28,149 bases of DNA from a virus. This document shows, piece by piece, positions 5,945-12,886 of the stretch. The stretch covers positions 1-28,149 of the IMG/VR virus record IMGVR_UViG_3300020455_000073, one strand, 5' to 3'. Both the position numbers and the translations under genes were made by a program. Each line of letters starts with the position of its first letter. Position 1 is the first letter of the stretch. The notes beneath the pieces were generated by a model. That model had not been told where the DNA came from and did no database searches. It worked only from the letters and a program-made list of their open reading frames with translations.

Positions 5945-6338
5945 TAATCTTTTTGATTACATTACTGCTGGCATATCCACCTACTCTAGGAAGATGTCTT
6001 ACCTCACCAGCGTGTTCCCAACCAACTACATCACCATCCCTCCAATCATCACCAAGTAATAATATATCAGGTTGATATAGTTCGATTAGATCTTCTAACT
6101 CTTGCCTACTACCAAAGGTATGAACAACATCAATATACTTGATTGCCTCAAGCATAGCAACCCTATAACAAAGATCGTTTATAGGGCGATGATCACCTTT
6201 GTCAGTCCGAATTTTCTCATCAGTATCCGTAGCAACTATTACTTTCTCTCCTAGAGATCTAGCAACCTTGAATAATTCTATGTGACCTGGATGAAGAATA
6301 TCGAATGTGCCATTGCACCAAACAATATCATTCTGCAT
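5922..6338 (-). CDS. hldC: Heptose 1-phosphate adenylyltransferase (HldE C-domain type)
   Basis: A 138-residue nucleotidyltransferase of the RfaE2 class. NGTFDILHPGH (9-19) contains the HxGH nucleotide-binding motif; KGDHRPIND follows, then LEAIKYIDVVHTF and a closing GGYASSNVIKKI, which takes the place of the STTxII block of HldE. It would transfer AMP from ATP to heptose 1-phosphate to give ADP-heptose. Glycerol-3-phosphate cytidylyltransferase-like proteins share the HxGH fold, but the flanking motifs fit HldE better. Its ATG overlaps the carbamoyltransferase stop (TAATG). The length is normal for the free-standing domain. Confidence 0.85.
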   Translation of the reverse strand: MQNDIVWCNGTFDILHPGHIELFKVARSLGEKVIVATDTDEKIRTDKGDHRPINDLCYRVAMLEAIKYIDVVHTFGSRQELEDLIELYQPDILLLGDDWRDGDVVGWEHAGEVRHLPRVGGYASSNVIKKINESTVTG

Positions 6339-8125
6339 TATAATTTATCATCACCATCTTCACTAAGCATTTTTCCATCATCCTTTTCCATATTAGGACG
6401 ATTTGATTTAATAGTAATTAATTTTTGTATTTCTGGTAAATACATATAATCAATATCACTAGTTGATAAAGTATCTAATGCATCATCAATATCTTCAACT
6501 AAAGGATCTCCCCCAAGATTAAATGAAGTATTAAACAGAATAGGAACATCTGATAGTTTTTCAAAAGCACTAATTAAATTGTAGTAATTCTCATTCTGTT
6601 CTTTAGTAACAGTTTGAATTCTACAAGTGCCGTCAACGTGAATAACTGATGGGATCTTCTCAGCAACTCCAGGTAAAGCATCTACAGCATACATCATACT
6701 TGGAGATTCATCCATTCCAGCAAGATCAAACCAATCATGAACTTTATCTGCAAGAATACTACAAGCAAATGGTCTGAAATATTCTCTATGCTTTACACCA
6801 TTAACGATATCTTTTCCATCTTTAACAGTAGGATCAAAAAGAATTGAACGATTGCCCAATGCTCTTGGTCCACCTTCAGATCTACCTTGGAAAATAGTAA
6901 CAATATTTCCATCTCGAATCAACTTTGCAATTTCTTTATCTGAGGTATCAGATACCTTTGCCTCTGGATATTCTTCTATATGATCAAGATATGTATCTGG
7001 ATCATATTGCGGTCCGTAATATATGTCCTTTGGTGGTTTTATAGGTATGATAGTTTTTCCTTTATTAAAATAATCATGATAATAAACATGATAAGCACCA
7101 CCTATTGATGTTCCACCATCATGAGAAATAGGTTCACAGTAAATATTTAAATTAGGAAAACGTTTTTTAAATTGATAATTTGCAACACAATTCAATCCAT
7201 ATCCACCACATATAACAATATTTTTCTCTCCTGTTATATCAACAGCCTTTTGAATTAAATTACCAATTTGCTCTTCAGATTCTTTTTGAATAGCGTATGC
7301 CATATCTTTTTGAACCTGAGACCATCTAGGTTCTTCACCATCTTGTGGATGTTGCTTAACATCTTCAATAAGAGTAGGATACATCTCATGCATAACATAA
7401 GCACCATTAGGATAATTTGGTTTAAATACATCCCTATTACCAAAACCATTCCTAAACATTGGAGGTATGTCTGGATTTGGTTTTCCGTATGGAGACAATC
7501 CCATAGTTTTTCCAGCATCAATAGACATAAAACCACAATATCTTGTTACTGCCTCATACTCTTTAACTATACCAGGATATTCTGTAGCAAATGTACCTGT
7601 ATCATCATCTAATCTAACATACCCTATTGCTGAATCTGTTCCCAAATGTTTGTAAACTGTTCTCAAATTTAAAGGTTTTTGAGCATGAAAAATAGTTTCA
7701 AATTCAAATATAGTGCCATCAAAAGCTTCTGTATGCAAGAAACTTCCAGCACCATCAGCTATAACACAAGCGGCAGAATCAAATCCAGAATTAATAAATC
7801 CAACATTAGCATGTTGTTCATGATGAATCTGATCAATATATGTTACCTCATAAGTTAACTTCTTTTTACATAACTTTCTCATCCAAGATTTATATAAATC
7901 TTCTCCAGTCCAGTCTGCTTGAGGTCCTGCTCTATGGGTATGACATACAACCAAATGATCTATATGATCAACATAATCAAATACTTTAGTTAATCCCAAT
8001 AAAGGAGTTCCATCACGTTTAAACCTAGATAAACGTTCTTCTTCAAGATAAAATGCTATCTCACCATCAATAAGTAAAGTCGTGCTGGCATTATGCCCAC
8101 GAGAACAAGACAAAATAATACTCAT
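6338..8125 (-). CDS. O-carbamoyltransferase, NodU/CmcH/TobZ family
   Basis: At 595 residues this is a full-length member of a family that activates carbamoyl phosphate with ATP and transfers the carbamoyl group to a hydroxyl, often on a sugar. The N-terminal Kae1-like domain has GHNAS (10-14), the metal-binding HHEQHAN (101-107) and DGAGS (124-128). CGGYGLNCVAN (306-316) and QGRSEGGPRALGNRSIL (413-429) mark the second half, and LFNTSFNLGGDP follows near residue 550. The last 25 residues are acidic and variable. GAGG lies 7 nt before the ATG. It sits between the glycosyltransferase and nucleotidyltransferase genes, so a heptose or another transferred sugar is a reasonable acceptor. Related genes occur in several cyanophages. 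Confidence 0.92.
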   Translation of the reverse strand: MSIILSCSRGHNASTTLLIDGEIAFYLEEERLSRFKRDGTPLLGLTKVFDYVDHIDHLVVCHTHRAGPQADWTGEDLYKSWMRKLCKKKLTYEVTYIDQIHHEQHANVGFINSGFDSAACVIADGAGSFLHTEAFDGTIFEFETIFHAQKPLNLRTVYKHLGTDSAIGYVRLDDDTGTFATEYPGIVKEYEAVTRYCGFMSIDAGKTMGLSPYGKPNPDIPPMFRNGFGNRDVFKPNYPNGAYVMHEMYPTLIEDVKQHPQDGEEPRWSQVQKDMAYAIQKESEEQIGNLIQKAVDITGEKNIVICGGYGLNCVANYQFKKRFPNLNIYCEPISHDGGTSIGGAYHVYYHDYFNKGKTIIPIKPPKDIYYGPQYDPDTYLDHIEEYPEAKVSDTSDKEIAKLIRDGNIVTIFQGRSEGGPRALGNRSILFDPTVKDGKDIVNGVKHREYFRPFACSILADKVHDWFDLAGMDESPSMMYAVDALPGVAEKIPSVIHVDGTCRIQTVTKEQNENYYNLISAFEKLSDVPILFNTSFNLGGDPLVEDIDDALDTLSTSDIDYMYLPEIQKLITIKSNRPNMEKDDGKMLSEDGDDKL

Positions 8126-8134
8126 AATTTAGCC

Positions 8135-9229
8135 TCAAGATTTAGTAGTTTCTAATTCCAATAACTCATCTATTGGTTTTTTCTTTTTCTTTGTTATAGA
8201 CTTAGGTGTTCCAAAATTAATTGGTGCAATTTTTTTAGTTGAAGAATCTCCATATTGTGGTTTCATATTTGAAGGTATACCAGAAAGACCTACATCTGAA
8301 GATGACTTCTTACTAACACCTATCTTATCCTTAATACCCTTTACTAACTGATCAACGGTTTTATCACTTAATACCATTGAATCTTCATTAACTCTATCAA
8401 TACATAAATCCCATGTCAATCTGATCGGACTATATCTTCTTTTTCCTTTACCATTATCAATAATAGTAAATTTCTTACTATCAGGATATGATATATTCTC
8501 TGGAAAAGTAGATCCAACAACAACAGTAGTTGGTTTATCTAAAGAATATGCCATATGTTGCCCAACACTATCACATCCTAAGAAATAATCAGCAGCATTA
8601 ATAACACCCATCCAACCATTAAGACCTAAATTTTTAGGGCAAGCAATTCCTAAACCAGTCCATCCAGGAATCTCAATCTCCGACATAAGAACTATGCCAA
8701 AATTATTTTTCAACTTCTCAATAATACTAAGAAGATTTGATACTTCCATACTTCTACCAGAAGAATCAAATATAAAATTACCTTCAGTCTTAGTTCCTTG
8801 ACCAAAAGGTTGAATAACAACTATCTTATCTTTTCCAGATCCAGCCTTTACTTCAGCAATTATATTATGCCCATTAACCTGATCAGCTTTACTAAGCTCT
8901 AAATTTATTTTTCTAGTTTCAGGAACCTCATCAAGTTCATTAATCTCAATATCAAAAGCCTGTATGAGATTACACTCTTGATTAAAATATTGATTAATCC
9001 TATAAGGTTCTGGAGAAACTATCTCCTTATCTTTTAAATGATCTTCAAATAATCCTTTATGACCTACAGAATATGTTTTATCCCTAAGAACTGGATTATT
9101 TAAATATAACTCATCCCAAGACTCTGATACTATCACAAAATCGTCGTGAGTTTCTGCATACCTTTCTAACGCAGGAATGGAGCAAAGGACACGCCCTGCT
9201 CCACCGTTAATGAAAAAAGCCTTATTCAT
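8135..9229 (-). CDS. Family 9 (heptosyltransferase-type) glycosyltransferase
   Basis: A 364-residue GT-B glycosyltransferase. The N-terminus has a GGAGRVLCSIPAL loop (9-21), which aligns with the acceptor-side glycine motif of ADP-heptose:LPS heptosyltransferases. The donor side has AADYFLGCDSVGQHMAYSLDKP (211-232) and VVVGSTFPENI, equivalent to the DSGPMHLAAALGKP signature of the family. From about residue 315 a lysine/serine-rich tail is added that typical GT9 enzymes lack, ending with a run of five lysines. It is the first gene after the sigma-70-type promoter at 9254-9282 and leads an operon for ADP-heptose synthesis, so ADP-heptose is the likely donor. The acceptor (host LPS, another glycan or a virion protein) is unknown. 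Confidence 0.8.
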   Translation of the reverse strand: MNKAFFINGGAGRVLCSIPALERYAETHDDFVIVSESWDELYLNNPVLRDKTYSVGHKGLFEDHLKDKEIVSPEPYRINQYFNQECNLIQAFDIEINELDEVPETRKINLELSKADQVNGHNIIAEVKAGSGKDKIVVIQPFGQGTKTEGNFIFDSSGRSMEVSNLLSIIEKLKNNFGIVLMSEIEIPGWTGLGIACPKNLGLNGWMGVINAADYFLGCDSVGQHMAYSLDKPTTVVVGSTFPENISYPDSKKFTIIDNGKGKRRYSPIRLTWDLCIDRVNEDSMVLSDKTVDQLVKGIKDKIGVSKKSSSDVGLSGIPSNMKPQYGDSSTKKIAPINFGTPKSITKKKKKPIDELLELETTKS

Positions 9230-9253
9230 TCAAGTCAAACCTCAATGTTTAAT

Positions 9254-9282
9254 ATTGTAGCATTGTTAACTTATATAGTCAA
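9254..9282 (-). promoter_or_regulatory. Sigma-70-type promoter of the sugar operon
   Basis: On the minus strand TTGACT (9282-9277) and TACAAT (9259-9254) are separated by 17 nt, each matching consensus in 5 of 6 positions. Transcription would start about 18 nt before ATG 9229. This is the strongest host-type promoter seen in the window, in contrast to the T4 late motifs in front of the fibre genes. Confidence 0.75.
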
Positions 9283-9317
9283 CCAGATAAAGAATGTTAT
9301 GTAAGGATTATACTACA

Positions 9318-10400
9318 CTACTGCCAAGATACACAAACCATACCAAACTTACCAGAGTCTCCACAGTTACCAGTACCACCACCCATTGCGTGTGACATAA
9401 ATCCACCAGCACCAGGATATCTTAAGTAACTACTCTGCCAAGCACTACACTGGTATCCACAACAGTTACCACTAGTATAGTTAGGGCAACATTCCGATTG
9501 CATATTTTCACCATAGATAGGTGGGTGTTTTTCCCAACCATAATGGTTACTATTCCAGCACATCCTAGGCCAAATTCCTCGGATACCGTAAACTACGTTC
9601 TCCCATGTTGGACATTCAATACCATAAAGTCCAGCATTAACATCTGATCCAGAAACATAATCAATTATCCCAAAGTTTGGTCCATTAAAGCACCAATCAC
9701 CACCATAGTTACAAATATAAGCACCACTAGAGTCGTTTGTTATTTCTGCAATTCTACAATAACAGAATCCACCTCTCATAGCCATCCAAGTACCTATAGA
9801 TCCTTGTCCTCCATCAGCACAGAACTCACAGAAATGACATCCTTGAACATAAGAAGGACATCCTGCAAGCCTTTGACCTCCAGATGTAGTATATCCATAA
9901 CAGCAATATGCACAACCAGAACATAAAAGATAACACCAACCAGACGATACTGGAATAATTACAGATGCATATGCTCCAGTAGATCCAAATGGTGTATGTC
10001 CACAGCAGCAAGGTCCTTTATTTGCACCACCACCAGAACCCCATAATTGGAATCTAGCTTTGGTTGCACCACCAGGAACATACCAAGTACAACTTCTACC
10101 ACAGCGATAATATCCAGTATCATCGCAAACTTTTATTCCACCAGTCCATCCATCACCTTCATAAACGTGCCATTTACTAGTTTCTGCTGGACACGCCCAG
10201 TGAGCTCGAATACCTTCATTATTACCAGTTGCAAACCATTTCTTAGCACAATCATAAGCAGCACTTGAAGCACCTCCACCACCACTAGCAGCAACGTCAA
10301 CACAATTAGCCTTTAGATCAAATAGTGCTTGACGCTTTTCAGCAATTTCTTTCTTTAGTGCAGCTTGTTCATTAAGAGCACTGTAAACTAATACATCCAT
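9318..10400 (-). CDS. Cysteine- and glycine-rich virion protein, paralogue A
   Basis: A 360-residue protein with 31 cysteines. Residues 1-35 look like a short coiled coil (ALKKEIAEKRQALFDLKAN), followed by a Gly/Ala/Ser linker. A conserved core follows: KVCDDTGYYRCGRSCTWYVP, ARFQLWGSGGG, a CCC cluster, AYASVIIPVSSGWCYLLCSG and SYVQGCH. The end, GKFGMVCVSW, matches the end of the paralogue at 11137-12225. The ARFQLWGSGGG and GAYASVIIPV elements recall glycine-rich fibre tips. Probably a fibre or spike subunit; the cysteines could form disulphides or bind metal. The start follows GGAGG lying within the end of the upstream gene, and the stop of that gene directly abuts the ATG. Confidence 0.75.
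   Translation of the reverse strand: MDVLVYSALNEQAALKKEIAEKRQALFDLKANCVDVAASGGGGASSAAYDCAKKWFATGNNEGIRAHWACPAETSKWHVYEGDGWTGGIKVCDDTGYYRCGRSCTWYVPGGATKARFQLWGSGGGANKGPCCCGHTPFGSTGAYASVIIPVSSGWCYLLCSGCAYCCYGYTTSGGQRLAGCPSYVQGCHFCEFCADGGQGSIGTWMAMRGGFCYCRIAEITNDSSGAYICNYGGDWCFNGPNFGIIDYVSGSDVNAGLYGIECPTWENVVYGIRGIWPRMCWNSNHYGWEKHPPIYGENMQSECCPNYTSGNCCGYQCSAWQSSYLRYPGAGGFMSHAMGGGTGNCGDSGKFGMVCVSWQ
9835..10135. repeat. Duplicated block, copy 1 (cysteine-rich core)
   Basis: Long stretches here are nearly identical at the nucleotide level to 11662-11953, for example around 9902-9985 and 10040-10135, with silent and replacement changes concentrated in a central variable patch. This encodes the conserved core of the two cysteine-rich proteins and points to recent duplication or gene conversion. 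Confidence 0.8.
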
Positions 10401-11078
10401 TTAGACAACACCTCCAACTCCATTAATAGAGACTTTATTTAATTCAACTTGAACATCAACTGGAATCTTAGGAATAGTTCCTACTGATGCTGGAAGAGTT
10501 ACATACTTCCATGTTTTGTAATATGGATTATTACCAAGATAAGTTTCAATAGCAGCAAAATAAGTATCTATTTTAGTATTAATATCCGTTCCAAAATCAT
10601 ATTGATCCGAATATGTCTTTACATAATCCCGATTAGCCTTAGCTTTATCTGCATGTTCATTTTCTAATATTTTAATTATTTGCTCCAATTTCCAAGAACT
10701 ACTTATAAAATCCCATACTGGGTAATAAACATCTCTTAGATCAGGATTATCCATTTTCTTATACACATCACCATTACTCATAGTTTCATCAGTATAAGTA
10801 TAAGCCCAATTATAAGTCTCCTCAAATTGATGAGAGCAAATATATGCTATAGGTAATTGAGAACTGTCTTTAGCATTAACTGTTTTGCGAATATCCCCAC
10901 CTTCTGGAGGATCAGTGGAGACATCAACCTTAGATATCTTTCCAGTACTACTCTCTACCCATACATCAAACGTTTCAGGTCCTTTGTATGTATAACTACC
11001 ACTAATATTTGTAGATATTCCAGCTACAAAATTTTCAGTAGGGAGTAGATGAGTAAAAGATGATGTAATGTCTGCCAT
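10401..11078 (-). CDS. Virion-region protein of unknown function
   Basis: I do not recognise this 225-residue protein. It has one cysteine, in sharp contrast to the two cysteine-rich neighbours. The N-terminal third is beta-rich (SYTYKGPETFDVWVES) and speaks of attachment or assembly. Residues 110-180 are helical and aromatic (YPVWDFISSSWKLEQIIKIL; tyrosine-rich segments), and the end is again beta-like, finishing NGVGGVV. It has its own exact late promoter 35 nt upstream and directly abuts the cysteine-rich gene downstream. A chaperone or adaptor for the cysteine-rich fibre proteins, or a minor structural protein, would both fit the position. Confidence 0.6.
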   Translation of the reverse strand: MADITSSFTHLLPTENFVAGISTNISGSYTYKGPETFDVWVESSTGKISKVDVSTDPPEGGDIRKTVNAKDSSQLPIAYICSHQFEETYNWAYTYTDETMSNGDVYKKMDNPDLRDVYYPVWDFISSSWKLEQIIKILENEHADKAKANRDYVKTYSDQYDFGTDINTKIDTYFAAIETYLGNNPYYKTWKYVTLPASVGTIPKIPVDVQVELNKVSINGVGGVV

Positions 11079-11112
11079 TGTTTCTACAGTCTCTAATTTT
11101 TTTACCTTGAGT

Positions 11113-11120
11113 TATTTATA
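11113..11120 (-). promoter_or_regulatory. T4-type late promoter (TATAAATA)
   Basis: An exact TATAAATA on the minus strand lies in the 58-nt gap before the gene starting at 11078, at 35 nt from its ATG. It should serve that gene and the cysteine-rich gene after it. Confidence 0.75.
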
Positions 11121-11136
11121 ATATGATTCTACTGCT

Positions 11137-12225
11137 TTAACAGTAAGAAACACATACCATTCCGAATGAACCTACGTCACTGCATCCACTGGTATCTCCA
11201 CCACAAGTAGAGTAACCATATGCACCCATTCCAGGTTTTCTCTTATGAGAGCAATAACATGCTTGATAGCAGCATCCAGTTCCTTCATTATAATGCTCAG
11301 AACAGCAGCAACTGTCTGTAGGGAATCCATAAGTACCAGGATGCCTAAAGCACGTTCCATAGTTTCCAAACTGCCAACGTACGTATGACCATTGTCCAGG
11401 AACTTTATAAACTGGTGCTTGATCAGAGGTTCCATATGCAGTTTTAGTAGATCTTGCTGGTTGATAAACAGCATCTCTAAATCCATTAGGATATCCTACA
11501 CCAGGAATTTCATTTTGATGAGAACAATAATCTGATCCAGTATTACAAATACATCCATAAAGTCCTCTACAAGCACTTAATTGATGAGGTCCTCTATGAC
11601 ACCTATCTCGCATTTCACAATACCGATTGGTTTCACCACCTTCAGCACAGAAATTAGTTAAGTGACATCCTTGAACATAAGATGGGTTTCCATCAGCAGT
11701 GTTCTGTGTTCTCTCTACATAACAACAATATGCACAACCAGAACATAGGAGGTAACACCAACCAGTCGATACTGGAATAATTACAGATGCATATGCTCCA
11801 GAACCACCATTAGTGGAACCACCGCAACAACATCCACTTCCAGCTCCACCACCAGAACCCCAAATTTGGAATCTAGCTTTAGTATAACCACCAGGAACAT
11901 ACCAAGTACAACTTCTACCACAACGATACCAACCAGTATCATCGCAAACTTTAAATCCAGTACTCCAACCAGCAGATCCTTGAGGATCTGCATCAGTAGC
12001 ATCTGGATTTCGTGGAATCATACACCAAATATGATTATTAGGAGCACTAACACCTGGCATAACATCAGCAATGTCTGATGAAGTACTTCCTCCACCACCA
12101 CCGCCACCGCCACCGCCAGATGCGGTTTGAGCTGAGGTTATACCAACAGATAACGCTGCAGATTCTGCCTTTAACTTTTGATTTATCTCCTGTAAGGCAT
12201 TATAGGTTAATACGTCTGCTGCCAT
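11137..12225 (-). CDS. Cysteine- and glycine-rich virion protein, paralogue B
   Basis: A 362-residue paralogue of the protein at 9318-10400, with 32 cysteines. It has a similar short N-terminal coiled segment (YNALQEINQKLKAESAAL), then a run of ten glycines, the shared core (KVCDDTGWYRCGRSCTWYVP; FQIWGSGGG; CCCGG; YASVIIPVSTGWCYLLCSG; SYVQGCH) and the shared ending GSFGMVCVSY plus a terminal cysteine. Between residues 210 and 330 the two proteins diverge strongly, as expected for receptor-facing regions. GAGG lies 8 nt before the ATG. It is the third gene of the late operon that starts at the 12864 promoter. A fibre or spike role is inferred. Confidence 0.75.
   Translation of the reverse strand: MAADVLTYNALQEINQKLKAESAALSVGITSAQTASGGGGGGGGGGSTSSDIADVMPGVSAPNNHIWCMIPRNPDATDADPQGSAGWSTGFKVCDDTGWYRCGRSCTWYVPGGYTKARFQIWGSGGGAGSGCCCGGSTNGGSGAYASVIIPVSTGWCYLLCSGCAYCCYVERTQNTADGNPSYVQGCHLTNFCAEGGETNRYCEMRDRCHRGPHQLSACRGLYGCICNTGSDYCSHQNEIPGVGYPNGFRDAVYQPARSTKTAYGTSDQAPVYKVPGQWSYVRWQFGNYGTCFRHPGTYGFPTDSCCCSEHYNEGTGCCYQACYCSHKRKPGMGAYGYSTCGGDTSGCSDVGSFGMVCVSYC
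11662..11953. repeat. Duplicated block, copy 2 (cysteine-rich core)
   Basis: Partner of 9835-10135. The near-identity covers the segments coding for the WCYLLCSG, YASVIIPV, WGSGGG and YRCGRSCTWYVP motifs. Both copies are in the same orientation with one gene between them, so unequal recombination could delete or fuse the intervening gene. Confidence 0.8.
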
Positions 12226-12228
12226 TTC

Positions 12229-12504
12229 TTATACCTCAGTGATTGCTGTAACTAAATTGTCTGAATTATATGAGAGTTGCCAGTTCTTATCAACACCCCC
12301 TATAGATTCTGTATAGGACGTTATTAATCCGTCAGAATTATAGTTGATACTTGAATAATTATTATCACCAATTGTAACCGCAGTTACATTATTACTAGAG
12401 TCAGTACTGATTCCACTTGCTCTAGTAAAAGGGTCAGTAGCAACAATAGTACCGCCACCGCCACCTTTTCCTTTGTTTATACTAAGACCAACGTAACGTC
12501 CCAT
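12229..12504 (-). CDS. Small virion-region protein with two YNSDG-type repeats
   Basis: A 91-residue protein. After a short basic, glycine-rich start (INKGKGGGGG) come hydrophilic beta-type repeats, including INYNSDGLITSYTES and LSYNSDNLVTAITE, which resemble the YD/RHS-type repeat unit seen in some cell-surface and fibre proteins. A good AGGGGA ribosome site precedes the ATG. Located between the small beta protein and the cysteine-rich protein in a late operon. Probably a minor fibre or fibre-associated protein; function unknown. Confidence 0.65.
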   Translation of the reverse strand: MGRYVGLSINKGKGGGGGTIVATDPFTRASGISTDSSNNVTAVTIGDNNYSSINYNSDGLITSYTESIGGVDKNWQLSYNSDNLVTAITEV

Positions 12505-12516
12505 TGCTAATTCCCC

Positions 12517-12837
12517 TTAAGTTGTCTGTTCAATACCATATACCGAAGCAGATACGTCAGATCCACTACTATATACGACCACATTTTTACCAGCATTCAA
12601 AGAAATAGCAGTTCTTTCTAATACAGCATTCTTTGGAACAGATACATCATACTCAATGTATTCCTGAGCACTTGGTGATCCTGATGAGGATAACGCTACT
12701 CTAATTGTTCTAGCTCCTGATGAACTTCTATTCACCACGTTAATGTTGACAACAGCATGAGTGGAAGAAGGAACTGTGTATACAGTAACATTACTTCCTC
12801 CAGATAATGATGATTGTCCTAAAATTCCAGATGCCAT
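12517..12837 (-). CDS. Small all-beta virion protein
   Basis: A 106-residue protein predicted to be almost all beta strand: NVTVYTVPSSTHAVVNINVVNR, then RTIRVALSSS, EYIEYDVSVPKNAVLERTAI and NVVVYSSGSDVSASVYGIE. The pattern 'YT-P .. V.I.V.N' followed by 'L..G..V.V.S....V' is shared with the 109-residue protein at 27042-27371, suggesting the same fold. I recall small proteins of this kind in cyanophage structural clusters, but the function is unknown. It is first in a late operon with an exact late promoter 27 nt upstream. Confidence 0.68.
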   Translation of the reverse strand: MASGILGQSSLSGGSNVTVYTVPSSTHAVVNINVVNRSSSGARTIRVALSSSGSPSAQEYIEYDVSVPKNAVLERTAISLNAGKNVVVYSSGSDVSASVYGIEQTT

Positions 12838-12863
12838 TTTTTAATGCTTCCCCTTGTCTTGAT

Positions 12864-12871
12864 TATTTATA
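12864..12871 (-). promoter_or_regulatory. T4-type late promoter (TATAAATA)
   Basis: Exact TATAAATA on the minus strand within the 49-nt gap between the 1338-residue fibre gene and the small beta-protein gene. Followed by a GGGGA ribosome site and ATG 12837. It should serve three genes down to 11137. Confidence 0.8.
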
Positions 12872-12886
12872 ATTTGTAAATATACT

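Noticed and set aside
7255-7536. Minus-strand open frame inside the carbamoyltransferase gene
   Set aside because: It lies in another frame of a clear full-length enzyme gene and shows only low-complexity Leu/Ile sequence.
9283-9317. Terminator after the cysteine-rich gene ending at 9318
   Set aside because: No GC-rich stem followed by a T-run is present; the late transcript may read into the sugar operon.
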